DNA of 64,000 bases from JAUIIK01 sp963709995 (GTDB lineage Bacteria > Chloroflexota > Chloroflexia > Thermomicrobiales > CFX8). The notes beneath the pieces are model-generated. The model saw nothing but the letters and a program-made list of their open reading frames with translations. It had not been told where the DNA came from and did no database searches. Shown here in pieces: positions 34,348-43,258 of this stretch (position 1 is the stretch's first letter; each line of letters starts with the position of its first letter). The position numbers were made by a program, and so were the translations under genes. The DNA lies in assembly GCA_963709995.1 (NCBI GenBank), contig CAVPYN010000005.1, positions 124,001 through 188,000 of the forward strand, read 5' to 3'.

Positions 34348-35592
34348 CTAGCGCAGATCCCGCATCGCGGGGCGGAACAGCAAGGTCACAATGCCCATCG
34401 CGACCACCGCCGCGCCGAAGAGACCGATCGCAAATGGCACCGAAAACAGCTCCGCAAGACTGCCAATCGCCAGGAAGCCGATCGTTCGCAACGCGTTGAT
34501 CATCGACTGCGCCGCGATCACTCGCCCCCGGTAGCGATCTTCCGCGAACGTCTGCACCAGGGTGTCGTTCTGGACGACATAGAGCGTCTGGAAGAATCCG
34601 GTCAGCACCAGCGCAACGACAACGACGGCAAAGGACGAACTGACGGCGATCAGCATCATCCCGGCGCCCCAGCCAACCATGCCACCCCAGATCACCAGCC
34701 CGCGCGGCACACGACCGGCGATCGCCGCGCCGGTGAATGTGCCAGCGAGGGAACCCGCCCCGCCGACGCCATAGAGCAGGCCGAGCATCCCGGCGCCACC
34801 ACCCAGCACATCGAGCGCCAGCGACGGCAACAGGGCGATGTAGGCCATGCCGAAGGCGAAGGGCACGATGTCGTTCACCAGCGAGGCCCGCAGCATCGCG
34901 TTGCGGCGCATGTAGCCGAGCGCTTCGCGCAGATCTGCGAAGAACTTCGCCGGGCCGCGAGCCGGCGCGCCTCCGGCTGGCGCGACTGTCAACGCCGCCG
35001 CGAGGGGAATGCTCAGGATGATGAAGACGGCCGGGAGATAGAGTCCAACCCCGCTCGCCAGCACGAAGCCGATGCCGAATGCGCTGATCGCGAAACCTGC
35101 CAGCGCTGGCGCGGCGATCCGGGAGGTATTCATCAGCATCGAATTGGTGGCGATCGCGCTCTGCAACGCCCTGCGGGGAATCAGTCCCGGCAACAACGCC
35201 GAGCTAGCCGGAAAGGTGAAGGCCATGGCGATGCCCATGATCACGACCATCACCCCGATCAACGGGACGGTCAACGCGCCGAGGAACTGGAGGATCGTAA
35301 GGATGAGAAATCCCGCCGACTGGACGGTGAAGATCAAAGCCAGGATGCGCCTGCGCTCGAACGCGTCGACGACCACCCCAACGAGTGGCGCGAGGACGAG
35401 TGCCGGCGCCATCTGCATGAACGAAAACAGCCCGAGAAGAAAATTACTCGCGGTCTGTTCGAAGACGATGAAGCCGAAGACGGTCATCTGCAAGGCTCGC
35501 CCGGCACTGGTCAGGGCGCTCGCGCCGAAGTAACGGCGATATGCCCGGGACTTCAGCGCCTCGAATGCCCCCGGTCGCGGCTCCTCAGCCAC
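34348..35592 (-). CDS. MFS transporter
   Basis: A 12-helix major facilitator protein, about 414 residues from the GTG at 35592 that overlaps the end of the upstream methyltransferase gene; the open frame reaches 35652 but the added residues are rich in Ser/Arg and inside the neighbour. The start EALKSRAYRRYFGASALTSA and VVVDAFERRRILALIF (motif-A region) fit the enterobactin-exporter-like MFS_3 subgroup. Substrate unknown. Its overlap with the upstream gene suggests coupled translation. Confidence 0.85.
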   Translation of the reverse strand: MAEEPRPGAFEALKSRAYRRYFGASALTSAGRALQMTVFGFIVFEQTASNFLLGLFSFMQMAPALVLAPLVGVVVDAFERRRILALIFTVQSAGFLILTILQFLGALTVPLIGVMVVIMGIAMAFTFPASSALLPGLIPRRALQSAIATNSMLMNTSRIAAPALAGFAISAFGIGFVLASGVGLYLPAVFIILSIPLAAALTVAPAGGAPARGPAKFFADLREALGYMRRNAMLRASLVNDIVPFAFGMAYIALLPSLALDVLGGGAGMLGLLYGVGGAGSLAGTFTGAAIAGRVPRGLVIWGGMVGWGAGMMLIAVSSSFAVVVVALVLTGFFQTLYVVQNDTLVQTFAEDRYRGRVIAAQSMINALRTIGFLAIGSLAELFSVPFAIGLFGAAVVAMGIVTLLFRPAMRDLR

Positions 35593-36385
35593 CCAACTGG
35601 GCCATGCGCCGGTGGACCTCGTAGAGCAGGATCCCCGCCGCCACGGCGACATTCAGTGATGTGCCCGAGCCGCCCATCGAAATCCTGACCTGCCCGTCGC
35701 AGCGTTCGAGCGTCTCCCGGTCGAGCCCGGTCGCCTCATTGCCAACCATCAGCACGACCGGAACCGGGATCGGCGCGTCCTGTAACTCGACCTTCGCGGA
35801 AGCCGTCGACCCCAGCACCGCCGCGCCATGGTGTTGCGCCCAGTAGAACAACTCGTTGAGGGTCGGCGTGGTCAGGATCGGGACATGGAAGACCGACCCC
35901 AGGCTGGCTCTGAGCGCCGCCGGATGGCCCGGGTCCGTCCCGCGATGGACGACCACGCCAGCGACGCCGAACGCGTCCGCCGCCCGGATGATCGTTCCCA
36001 GGTTGCCGGGATCGCGGACATCATCCGTTGCGATGTAGACGCCCCCGGCATCGATCCCAACGTTGCGCAGGTCTTCGGGCGCCCAGCGCACCGTCGCCGC
36101 CAGGCCAACCGGATTATCGCGGCTCGACAGGCGTTCGAACTCGGCCGGGCTGAGTTGGGCGACCTCGACGCCCTGCTGGCCCGCGGCATCGATGAATTGC
36201 CAGGCGAGCTCGCTGCGCAGCCGCGTCGGGTCGACGAGGATCGCTTCCAGGCTGTGCCCGCCCTCAAAGGCGTCGATGACCTGCCGGATGCCCTCGACAA
36301 ACACGACCCCCTCGTCCGCCCGTGTTTTGCGATCGTTGAGCGCCCGCACTCGTCTTGCCCAGTTCCGTTGTCCCCCGCCGGTCAT
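35585..36385 (-). CDS. TrmH/SpoU-family RNA 2'-O-methyltransferase
   Basis: A 266-residue SPOUT enzyme that probably methylates a ribose in rRNA or tRNA using SAM. An N-terminal RNA-binding substrate domain (about 1-100) precedes the knotted catalytic domain. All three SpoU motifs are visible: motif 1 DVRDPGNLGTIIRAADAFG, motif 2 LMVGNEATGLDRET, and motif 3 ISMGGSGTSLNVAVAAGILL. The Arg of motif 1 and the Asn of motif 3 are in place. It is followed, with overlap, by the MFS gene. The precise RNA target cannot be told. Confidence 0.92.
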   Translation of the reverse strand: MTGGGQRNWARRVRALNDRKTRADEGVVFVEGIRQVIDAFEGGHSLEAILVDPTRLRSELAWQFIDAAGQQGVEVAQLSPAEFERLSSRDNPVGLAATVRWAPEDLRNVGIDAGGVYIATDDVRDPGNLGTIIRAADAFGVAGVVVHRGTDPGHPAALRASLGSVFHVPILTTPTLNELFYWAQHHGAAVLGSTASAKVELQDAPIPVPVVLMVGNEATGLDRETLERCDGQVRISMGGSGTSLNVAVAAGILLYEVHRRMAQLGG

Positions 36386-36458
36386 CTCGATCCTCCTTCG
36401 TAGAGCCCGGTGATGCTAGCATCAGTCGCACGATCCCGGCGGAACGACTGGAGCCGGT

Positions 36459-37061
36459 ATGACGACCGATCAACCCGAAATGGACGAGCGCCCTTCCGAC
36501 CCCTGGCTCCAGGAGCATGCCGACATCTTGCAGCCTGGTTGCACCGTCCTTGAGCTTGGTTGCGGCAGTGGCGAAGACACCCGGGAGTTGATCGAAATGG
36601 GATTGAACGTCGTCGCGTTGGACCAGTCACTCAATCAGCTTCGCCGAACCCGGCGACGAGCGCCGGAAGCGCGATTGGTACGATGCGACATGAGAACCGG
36701 GCTGCCATTCGCGGACGGGTCGTTCGATCTGGTCGTTTCGAGTCTCGCGATCCACTACTTCGACTGGACAACAACGCGCCGGATTGTCGGGGAGGTCGCG
36801 CGCGTGCTACGAGCTGGGGGTTGGTTCCTCTGCCGGGTGAACCGGGTTGGCGATGCACATTTCGACTATGGCCGGGGCCCGGAAATCGAGCCCGAGTTCT
36901 TCGAAGTGCGGCCCGGCCATCAGAAACGGTTCTTCAGTGAAGCATCCCTGCGCATGGCAATCGAGCCTGCCCTGTGCGTTGATAGCATTGTTCCGAGAAT
37001 CAGCACCCGCTGGGGGAAGGACAAGCAGACACTCGTGGCCAGAGCCTGGAAACAACGATGA
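36459..37061 (+). CDS. SAM-dependent methyltransferase, class I
   Basis: A 200-residue Rossmann-type methyltransferase. Motif I is VLELGCGSGEDTRELIEMG, and the acidic end of strand 2 is VVALDQS. Motif post-I/II includes RCDMRTGLPFADGSFDLVVS, a Methyltransf_11-type arrangement, and motif III is EVARVLRAGGWFLCRV. It overlaps pyrD by 4 bases (ATGA), so the two are co-translated. The substrate is unknown. The length is near the minimum for the fold, with no added domain. Confidence 0.88.
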   Translation: MTTDQPEMDERPSDPWLQEHADILQPGCTVLELGCGSGEDTRELIEMGLNVVALDQSLNQLRRTRRRAPEARLVRCDMRTGLPFADGSFDLVVSSLAIHYFDWTTTRRIVGEVARVLRAGGWFLCRVNRVGDAHFDYGRGPEIEPEFFEVRPGHQKRFFSEASLRMAIEPALCVDSIVPRISTRWGKDKQTLVARAWKQR

Positions 37062-38149
37062 CCAACCACTACCAACGGCTGGATCGCCGCGCAATGCGCA
37101 AGATCGATCCGGAGCGGGCGCATGCGCTCGCCCTGCGCGCGCTCGCCACGGCCGGCAAAACACCGGGCGGACTCCGGGCCCTGGCGCGCTTCGCGCCGGA
37201 ACAGGATGAACGCCTGAGACAGCGTATCTGGGGGTTGCCGTTCGCGAACCCGCTCGGAGTTGCCGCGGGCATGGACAAGAACGGCGTCGCCGTCGAATCG
37301 CTGATCGCTCTGGGGTTCGGCCACGTCGAGGTGGGCACCGTAACCCTGCGACCGCAACCCGGCAACGACTCCCCACGACTTTGGCGCGTGCCTGAGGAGC
37401 GCGCGGTCATCAACGCGCTGGGCTTCCCCAGTGATGGCGCGGCCGCAGTCCGCAACCGGCTGATCAAGCTCCGCCCGGCTGGTGTCATCGGGATCAATAT
37501 CGGGAAGAACCGGGATATCCCATCCGCGGATGCCGCCGAAGCCTACGCCGACCTCGTCAGGGCCGCCGGTGATGCCGGGATGTACATCGCGGTCAACGTC
37601 TCGTCACCCAATACGCCGGGGCTGCGTTCGCTCCAGATGGCGAACGAACTCGGCGCGATCCTCGAAGCCGTCACCTCCGCGAACCAGGAAGTCGCCATCG
37701 TTCGCCAGCAACTGCCCCGGCCGGTGCTGGTCAAAATCGCGCCGGATCTTGAGACGGAGGAAATCGAGTCGATTGCCGGGGCGGCGGAAGCTGGCGGCGC
37801 GGACGGGATCATCGCGACCAACACGACAATCAGCCGGCAGGGCATCCCGGAGAAATACGCGAATCTACCGGGCGGCCTTAGCGGACCTCCATTGAAAGAG
37901 CGCGCCAACAGCGTCGTCCGAACGCTCCACGGCATGGTAGGTGGACGGCTGCCGATCATCGGCGCTGGCGGGATCTCCAACGCCGAAGACGTGATCGAGA
38001 GAATGCGATCCGGCGCGAGCCTCGTCCAGCTCTACACCGCCTTCATCTACGACGGACCGGCGCTTCCCGGCATGATCCTCCGCGACCTGTCCACGTTCAT
38101 GGACCGTGAAGGTCTACGTGACATTTCCCAGATCATCGGCCAGGGTTGA
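37058..38149 (+). CDS. pyrD: Dihydroorotate dehydrogenase (quinone), class 2
   Basis: Oxidises dihydroorotate to orotate with FMN and passes electrons to quinone, the fourth step of pyrimidine synthesis. The 363-residue length and the N-terminal helical part (about 1-45, PERAHALALRALATAGK) that enters the membrane are class 2 features. FMN-binding GVAAGMDKNGVAVESLIALG, the class 2 catalytic Ser in NVSSPNTPGLRSLQ, the Lys of LVKIAPDL and the phosphate-binding GAGGISNAEDVIERMRSGAS are all visible. It overlaps the preceding methyltransferase gene by 4 bases. No other pyr genes are nearby. Confidence 0.96.
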   Translation: MTNHYQRLDRRAMRKIDPERAHALALRALATAGKTPGGLRALARFAPEQDERLRQRIWGLPFANPLGVAAGMDKNGVAVESLIALGFGHVEVGTVTLRPQPGNDSPRLWRVPEERAVINALGFPSDGAAAVRNRLIKLRPAGVIGINIGKNRDIPSADAAEAYADLVRAAGDAGMYIAVNVSSPNTPGLRSLQMANELGAILEAVTSANQEVAIVRQQLPRPVLVKIAPDLETEEIESIAGAAEAGGADGIIATNTTISRQGIPEKYANLPGGLSGPPLKERANSVVRTLHGMVGGRLPIIGAGGISNAEDVIERMRSGASLVQLYTAFIYDGPALPGMILRDLSTFMDREGLRDISQIIGQG

Positions 38150-38234
38150 GCATTCGGAAGCGAACCCGAACACGCGTCCCCGAGATCGGGAACAGGCCGT
38201 CGTATCCTGCTGAGCGCGCCGTCCTTCGATCACG

Positions 38235-39026
38235 CTAGCTGCTGGCGGCGGCCTCCTCGATCATCCGGAACAGGTCATCGTAGGTCTCGATGCCGGTAAC
38301 GAGTTCACCGTTAATCAGGATGGCCGGGGTTCCCTTCACGCCGAGAACAGTGCCTTCTTCTTTCGACCTGTTTACCGCTTCGAGATGGGTGTGATTGTCC
38401 AGGCAGGCGCCGAAAACCGCCATATCCAGTTCCAGCTGTTCGGCGAAGAGATCGAACGAGGGACGACTGAGCCCCGGCAGCGCCGGATTGTCAACGTTGA
38501 AGTACATCAGGTCATGGTACTCCCAGAATTTGCCCTGATCCCCAGCGCAACTAAGCGCCTCGGCAGCCATCACCGAGCCGTCGCCCAGGAAAGCGTAGTC
38601 ACGATACTCGAAGGTCGCGATACCGGTCGCCACAAACTGCTCTTCAATAACTGGTTCGACCACACGGGCGAACTGCTGGCAGCCCGGTCATTTGAAATCT
38701 CCGTATTCGACGATCGCCACCGAAGCGTCCGGATCACCAAGCACCCTGCCGTTCTGCGGGATGTCCGGATCCCTGGGCGGGGGGATGACCAGGGCAGCGG
38801 CGAGGGAAGTGGCACTGGTCGCTGCTGGTGAGGATGGGGGCGTAGGCGTCTCCGCCTCCGTCGGGGATGATCCCGCAGGAGTCGATGTCGCCACGGTCAC
38901 CGCCTGACCAGCCGCCGATTCATTGGAGGTTGCGCTAGATTCGCTGTCATCATCGTCGCCACCACAGGCCACAATGAGCAGCGAACCGAGAATGAAGAAC
39001 GTGAACAAGAGCGTCAATCGACGCAT
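38235..39026 (-). CDS. DsbA-like thiol oxidoreductase lipoprotein; probable selenoprotein (in-frame TGA as Sec113)
   Basis: One frame of 263 codons with an internal TGA at 38688-38690. Upstream of TGA: GGAGG, ATG 39026, a lipoprotein signal (LLIVAC, Cys21), an Asp/Ser/Thr/Pro-rich linker, then SVAIVEYGDFK. Downstream: PGCQQFARVVEPVIEEQF, the DsbA helical insert (about 160-215) and the cis-Pro loop VKGTPAILINGELV. In the DsbA/BdbD family the motif after EYGDF(Q/K) is CPxC; here it is TGA-P-G-C, so TGA replaces the catalytic Cys and fits selenocysteine. Both halves are conserved and in frame, unlike a decayed gene. The protein would sit on the outer face of the membrane and oxidise or isomerise thiols. 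A hairpin in the right place follows. Sec machinery is not in the window. Confidence 0.8.
38654..38673 (-). promoter_or_regulatory. Candidate bacterial SECIS hairpin
   Basis: Just downstream of the in-frame TGA, the mRNA can fold as GUUCG-C-CC-GUGU-GG-U-CGAAC: a 5-bp stem, a C/U mismatch, 2 bp and a GUGU loop. The first loop base is a G, 23 bases after the UGA. Published bacterial SECIS rules ask for a small stem whose apical loop begins with G and lies roughly 16-37 bases after UGA; this fits. The hairpin is within coding sequence, as bacterial SECIS elements are. Folding was done by eye. Confidence 0.55.
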
Positions 39027-39048
39027 TATGAATCCTCCAGTCTGCTCG

Positions 39049-40230
39049 TTAGCGCGAGATCGTCCGACCTCTGCGCCCGTAATTAGTATCTGCCAGCCAG
39101 GGATTCTCACCATCAAACCGGGATACGGAGAAAGGCGAGAGGTCGGCGGTTTGCGGTTCTCCCTGGACGATCCACTCCGCCAGGCACTTGCCGATCGCTG
39201 GCGCGGTCTTGAATGAACTCCCCGAGTCGCCAACCATGATGTAGAGCCCCGGGACGGACTCAGGCTGGTCAATGACCGGACGGTGATCGGGGCTCATGGA
39301 ATAGAGTCCCGCCCAACCTCCGCGCATGATCGCCTCGCGGTAGATTGGGAAGCGGTTGCTCAACGACCGGCGGGCAACATCGACATAGGCGTTGTCGATC
39401 GTCTGATCGAATTCATCAGGGTTTCCGCGAAGCGAGCCGGATTCGGCCCCGATCAAGGTCAGCCCGCCACCGTCGGCGCGCATCCAGGCGTCATTGATCG
39501 CATCGATCACGACCGGCTGTGAACCCCGAAAACCCGGCGGCTGGCGGAAGAGCGCAACTTTCGTGCGCTGGGGATACAACCCCAGATTCAGACCGAGCGG
39601 ATCAAGCAGGCGACTGGCCCCTATGCCGGGCGCTGCAACGACTGTCCCGGTGGCAATGCGCCCGTCGGTCGTCTCCACTCCAGCCACGCTCCCATTCTCG
39701 ATGAGAATTGATCGAGCGCCGCAGTTCGTCCTGATCTCGACACCCAATCGAGTCGCCGCCTCCGCGAAGGCGGCAGTGGTTGCGTTCGGGTCGGCCCAGC
39801 CGCTTTCTGGCTCGTAGGCGGCCGCACCGATGTCATCGATGTACATCTCAGGAAACAGATCCTGCAGATAAGCGGTTGAAACGATCCGGGTGTTGATCCC
39901 GATCTCCTGTTGTTCGCGAACATTCGCGGCGAGGTCTTCTTCGAAACCTGGAGCGACGACCTCGACGAAGCCCGGCGATTCCCAGCCACAGTCCCCGCCA
40001 ACCTCATCCGCCCAGTTCTGGAAGATCTTCAGGCTTTCGTAAGCCAGCTTCGATTCGTATGGGTTGGTGTAATGCATCCTGACCAGCGCGCCGGACTTGC
40101 CGGACGCCCCTGAGCCGAGTTGTCCTTGCTCGACCAGGATGATCTTGCCGGCTCCAAGGCGGGCGAGGTTGAATGCCGTGCTGACACCATTCACCCCGCC
40201 ACCAATGACGACGACATCCGCTGTAGTCAT
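39049..40230 (-). CDS. FAD-dependent oxidoreductase, DAO family (sarcosine/glycine oxidase-like)
   Basis: A 393-residue flavoenzyme from ATG 40230, which follows GGAGGAGGGGGAG; the frame extends 23 codons further but that start has no such site. The Rossmann FAD motif is ADVVVIGGGVNGVSTAFNLA with the Glu at ILVEQG. The flavin-contact GSGASGKSGALVRMHY and the C-terminal GLYIMVGDSGSSFKTAPAIG complete the DAO pattern. Family members oxidise amino acids such as sarcosine, glycine, dimethylglycine or proline. The gene lies 23 bases upstream of the selenoprotein start on the same strand. Substrate unknown. Confidence 0.9.
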   Translation of the reverse strand: MTTADVVVIGGGVNGVSTAFNLARLGAGKIILVEQGQLGSGASGKSGALVRMHYTNPYESKLAYESLKIFQNWADEVGGDCGWESPGFVEVVAPGFEEDLAANVREQQEIGINTRIVSTAYLQDLFPEMYIDDIGAAAYEPESGWADPNATTAAFAEAATRLGVEIRTNCGARSILIENGSVAGVETTDGRIATGTVVAAPGIGASRLLDPLGLNLGLYPQRTKVALFRQPPGFRGSQPVVIDAINDAWMRADGGGLTLIGAESGSLRGNPDEFDQTIDNAYVDVARRSLSNRFPIYREAIMRGGWAGLYSMSPDHRPVIDQPESVPGLYIMVGDSGSSFKTAPAIGKCLAEWIVQGEPQTADLSPFSVSRFDGENPWLADTNYGRRGRTISR

Positions 40231-40378
40231 CTCCCCCTCCTCCACAAACACTCGACGCATCATACCGAAGCTGTGCCAACGAACCCACTTCGAACGCACA
40301 AAGCCGGAGCGCCAGCCTTGCGGCCAGCGCTCCGGAAAGGGGTGGGTGGGAAAGGAGTAATGATCGAGTGACTACCGG

Positions 40379-42187
40379 CTAATCGCCTCCAGCCGCGGCC
40401 ATGACGGCGCTGTCCTCCTCCGACTCATAAATGTTGTCGCCGCGATGCAGCCGGATTGCCGTTCTGGCGGTCTGCAGCATCGATCTGGAGGTAGGGGCCT
40501 TGGCCGCGAGATAGCGCGCCATCGCAACCATCACCCGGTTAGCGGCCTCTGGCTGGAAATCGCGCAGCTCATGGAATAGCTGCGTGCCGGCCTCAAGCAT
40601 CTGATAGGAGTGAAATTCGCCATCCTCACGCAGCAGCACGTGACCAAGCGTCGCGATCAACGGCTTCGGGTCGTGTCCCTGAGTCAGATAGCGCCAGACC
40701 ACGACGGCGGACTCATCAACGCGTTGCTCGATGTCAGTCAATTCGAGCAGTTTCGCCAGCAACTCATCCGCGCCCGCCGGCTCGCGCTCGATGTTCCGGT
40801 TTTCCGGAAGGCGCGCCGAGGGCATATTCAAGAACCGGTCGAGGTAGATGCTCATCGCCCCATGGAAGATGCCGCGCGCCAGTTCCGTGGATGGCGCGCG
40901 CTGCATCATCTGGTGTACCGCATTGTTGTAGGTAAAGGTATGGAGCACGGTTATCCAGTCGGAGAACTCGTTCGAGGTGTGGAAGCGGGCGATGCGTAGC
41001 GCCGACGCATAGCTAAGCGTCAGCGTCAGATCAGTCAGCGGCGCCCCGGCCTCGATTGCGTTCCGGACAGCATCAACGCTGGCCCGCGGATCGTCGCCGA
41101 GCAACGTATCCGCCAGATCCTGCATCCCGTCGATCCAGCTTTCATCGCGCGGCCTGGCGAGGGCGTCATCGATGCCTTCGAGCGAATTCTCGACGAGTTC
41201 AATGAGATCGATCGGATAGCGCCAGGAGTTGAGTTCCTCGGAGCGGGTCGCATTGGTCAATGATGGGATGATGCTCGGCAGGATTGACCCGGCTCGATCC
41301 CAGCCAATCGAATCGAGCATCTCACACGCTTTGTTGATGAAGTCGAAGCTATGGCCGCCATCCAGGAAGTAGTGATCAGTCGCGGCGGCGGCCATCATGT
41401 CGGCAATTTGCTCCGACTCCAGACCGCCATGAATCGCCGTAAGTAGCGCCCGTTCAGCGCCATCCCGATCCCGCACTTCGACGAAGTAGCGGAACCAGGT
41501 CTTCAGCCGCTCGGACGGGATGTCGGTCGTTGGTAGTTCGTCGAGCTGGAAGTGGGGCGGTTGACCGGCGCAGTCGTCGGCAACATTGACCATCCCGTGG
41601 TAGAGAGCGAGCACTTGATCGTCGGACTTGAGGTGCGGCAGCATGTTGTTCATTGCGGAGAGAATCGTCAATCCGGATCGCCAACCAGCTGAACGGTAGC
41701 GCGCGCCGAACTCGCCGCCAACCGCGACGATCTCCTTCGAATCGACTCCACCTTCATGGAGCGCAAGCACAGCCTTGACCGATAGCAAGTTCAGGTCCTG
41801 TTCCAGACCATCATGTAGGCGGGCAAGCCAGCGGGATTTCCAGTCTGTGGCCGGTGGGATGATGTTGACGCAGACAATGCCATCCTCGACCTTCGTCTCG
41901 TAGACCTGAACATCATTGGCAAACGGGTCGAATGTGCCCCCGCTTTCCAGGTCGAAACGGGCATGGTGCCAGTGACAGGTCAGGATACCGTCCCGAACCG
42001 TGCCGCGGTCGAGCGGGAAACCCATGTGTGGGCAACGATTGTCGACCGCGTAGGGCTCTCCCTCGCTGAGAAAGACAGCGATTCCATGCCTTCCTCCAGA
42101 CACGACCGTTGGGCTCTTCAAACCATCAAGCCTACCTACCTCCACGAATTTCTGGGATGTAGCGTTTTGTGAAGTCGTCGCGGTCAT
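40379..42187 (-). CDS. Rieske [2Fe-2S] protein with a very long helical C-terminal domain
   Basis: A 602-residue protein. The N-terminal Rieske domain (about 12-110) has both cluster motifs, CPHMGF with Cys52 and His54 and CHWHHARFD with Cys71 and His74, as in ferredoxin components of ring-hydroxylating oxygenases. The remaining about 490 residues are mostly helical, with no known catalytic motif that I recognise, and contain several His-rich spots (ALYHGMVNVAD, TDHYFLDGGHSFDF, HTFTYNNAVHQMMQ, GEFHSYQMLEAG). No reductase or oxygenase subunit is adjacent. It is divergent from an enoyl-CoA hydratase gene. It may be a self-contained electron-transfer or metal enzyme; the function is not known to me. 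Confidence 0.85.
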   Translation of the reverse strand: MTATTSQNATSQKFVEVGRLDGLKSPTVVSGGRHGIAVFLSEGEPYAVDNRCPHMGFPLDRGTVRDGILTCHWHHARFDLESGGTFDPFANDVQVYETKVEDGIVCVNIIPPATDWKSRWLARLHDGLEQDLNLLSVKAVLALHEGGVDSKEIVAVGGEFGARYRSAGWRSGLTILSAMNNMLPHLKSDDQVLALYHGMVNVADDCAGQPPHFQLDELPTTDIPSERLKTWFRYFVEVRDRDGAERALLTAIHGGLESEQIADMMAAAATDHYFLDGGHSFDFINKACEMLDSIGWDRAGSILPSIIPSLTNATRSEELNSWRYPIDLIELVENSLEGIDDALARPRDESWIDGMQDLADTLLGDDPRASVDAVRNAIEAGAPLTDLTLTLSYASALRIARFHTSNEFSDWITVLHTFTYNNAVHQMMQRAPSTELARGIFHGAMSIYLDRFLNMPSARLPENRNIEREPAGADELLAKLLELTDIEQRVDESAVVVWRYLTQGHDPKPLIATLGHVLLREDGEFHSYQMLEAGTQLFHELRDFQPEAANRVMVAMARYLAAKAPTSRSMLQTARTAIRLHRGDNIYESEEDSAVMAAAGGD

Positions 42188-42387
42188 CGGAAGGCTCCCT
42201 CACCCTTTTTGTAGCTGCGTCCGCGCCTATCTCGATATCTATCATCCTATTCCCGCTGAGCGGCATTGCCCATCGGAAGAATGTCGTAAACGAGGCTGTA
42301 GTAGGTGGAGAAAGAGGAGTCCTTCTGGTCACCATCTGGACTAAGATCAACCGAAAGATCAGAAACAACACTCCCAGGGAGGTCCAG

Positions 42388-43200
42388 ATGACCACAATGA
42401 TGACAACCGAAGTCGAGCAGCGCCTTGGAGGCGACATCCTCTTCCAACGGGAAGACAGTGTCGCCTGGCTTACCTTCAACCGGCCCCAGGCACGAAATGC
42501 CCTGACCTTCGAGATGTGGGAGGAACTGGCTCGAGTCTGCGATGAACTCGCCAGCGATCCTGACTTCCGTGTCCTGGTGCTGACCGGCGCTGGCGACCGG
42601 GCGTTCGTCGCGGGAACGGACATCAACCAGTTCAAAGAGTTCACCGACCGCCAGCACGCGATCGACTACGAGCAACGCATCAGCATGGTGACGGACACCC
42701 TGGAGCGCTTCCCGCGTCCAACGATCGCAGCGATTCGAGGCTACGCGGTCGGCGGAGGGGCGCAGATCGCCCTGGCTTGCGATCTCAGAGTCTGCACGCC
42801 CGACGCGAAGTTCGGCGTGCCAATCGCCCGGACGCTCGGGAACACGCTCGCCGCCAGTGGCGTCGCTCGCATGATTGACCTGCTCGGACCGGCACGGGCC
42901 AAGGAGATCATCTTCACCGCGCGGATGATCGACGCCGAGACGGCGTATGGGGCGGGCCTGGTCAACGATATCTTCGAGCCGGAGTCCTTCACTATGAGCG
43001 TCCACGAACTGGCCAGGACGATTGCCAGCCACGCGCCACTGACGATCCAGACCTTCAAGGAAACCGTTCGGCGCATTCTGGACGAGCGCGGCCCGGAACG
43101 CTACGAAGACCTGATCCTCAAGGCATACATGAGCGAAGATTTCATGGAAGGCGTCCATTCGTTTCTGGAGAAACGCAAACCGGAATGGAAGGGTCGCTAA
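42388..43200 (+). CDS. Enoyl-CoA hydratase/isomerase family protein
   Basis: A 270-residue crotonase-fold protein from ATG 42388, behind CAGGGAGG; the frame is open further upstream but without a start site. It shows WLTFNRPQARNALTFEMWEE, the first oxyanion-hole segment AFVAGTDINQF, and the second segment IRGYAVGGGAQIALACDLRV. One usual catalytic Glu position is occupied within GVPIARTLGN rather than a clear GxxE motif, so the exact reaction (hydratase, isomerase, hydrolase) cannot be fixed. A CoA-transferase gene lies nearby on the same strand, so both may act in an acyl-CoA pathway. Confidence 0.88.
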   Translation: MTTMMTTEVEQRLGGDILFQREDSVAWLTFNRPQARNALTFEMWEELARVCDELASDPDFRVLVLTGAGDRAFVAGTDINQFKEFTDRQHAIDYEQRISMVTDTLERFPRPTIAAIRGYAVGGGAQIALACDLRVCTPDAKFGVPIARTLGNTLAASGVARMIDLLGPARAKEIIFTARMIDAETAYGAGLVNDIFEPESFTMSVHELARTIASHAPLTIQTFKETVRRILDERGPERYEDLILKAYMSEDFMEGVHSFLEKRKPEWKGR

Positions 43201-43212
43201 GCGGATGCTACG

Positions 43213-43232
43213 GTTTGCTTAGGACAGCAAAC
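43213..43232. promoter_or_regulatory. Inverted repeat upstream of the AbrB-type antitoxin gene
   Basis: GTTTGCT-TAGGAC-AGCAAAC: a perfect 7-bp inverted repeat with a 6-base centre, starting 13 bases after the enoyl-CoA hydratase stop and 26 bases before the antitoxin start. It has no T-run, so it is a weak terminator candidate. A symmetric site in this place could equally be the operator bound by the AbrB-type antitoxin. Role inferred. Confidence 0.4.
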
Positions 43233-43258
43233 AGGATCACCCTGCCAGGAGCGAGCCA

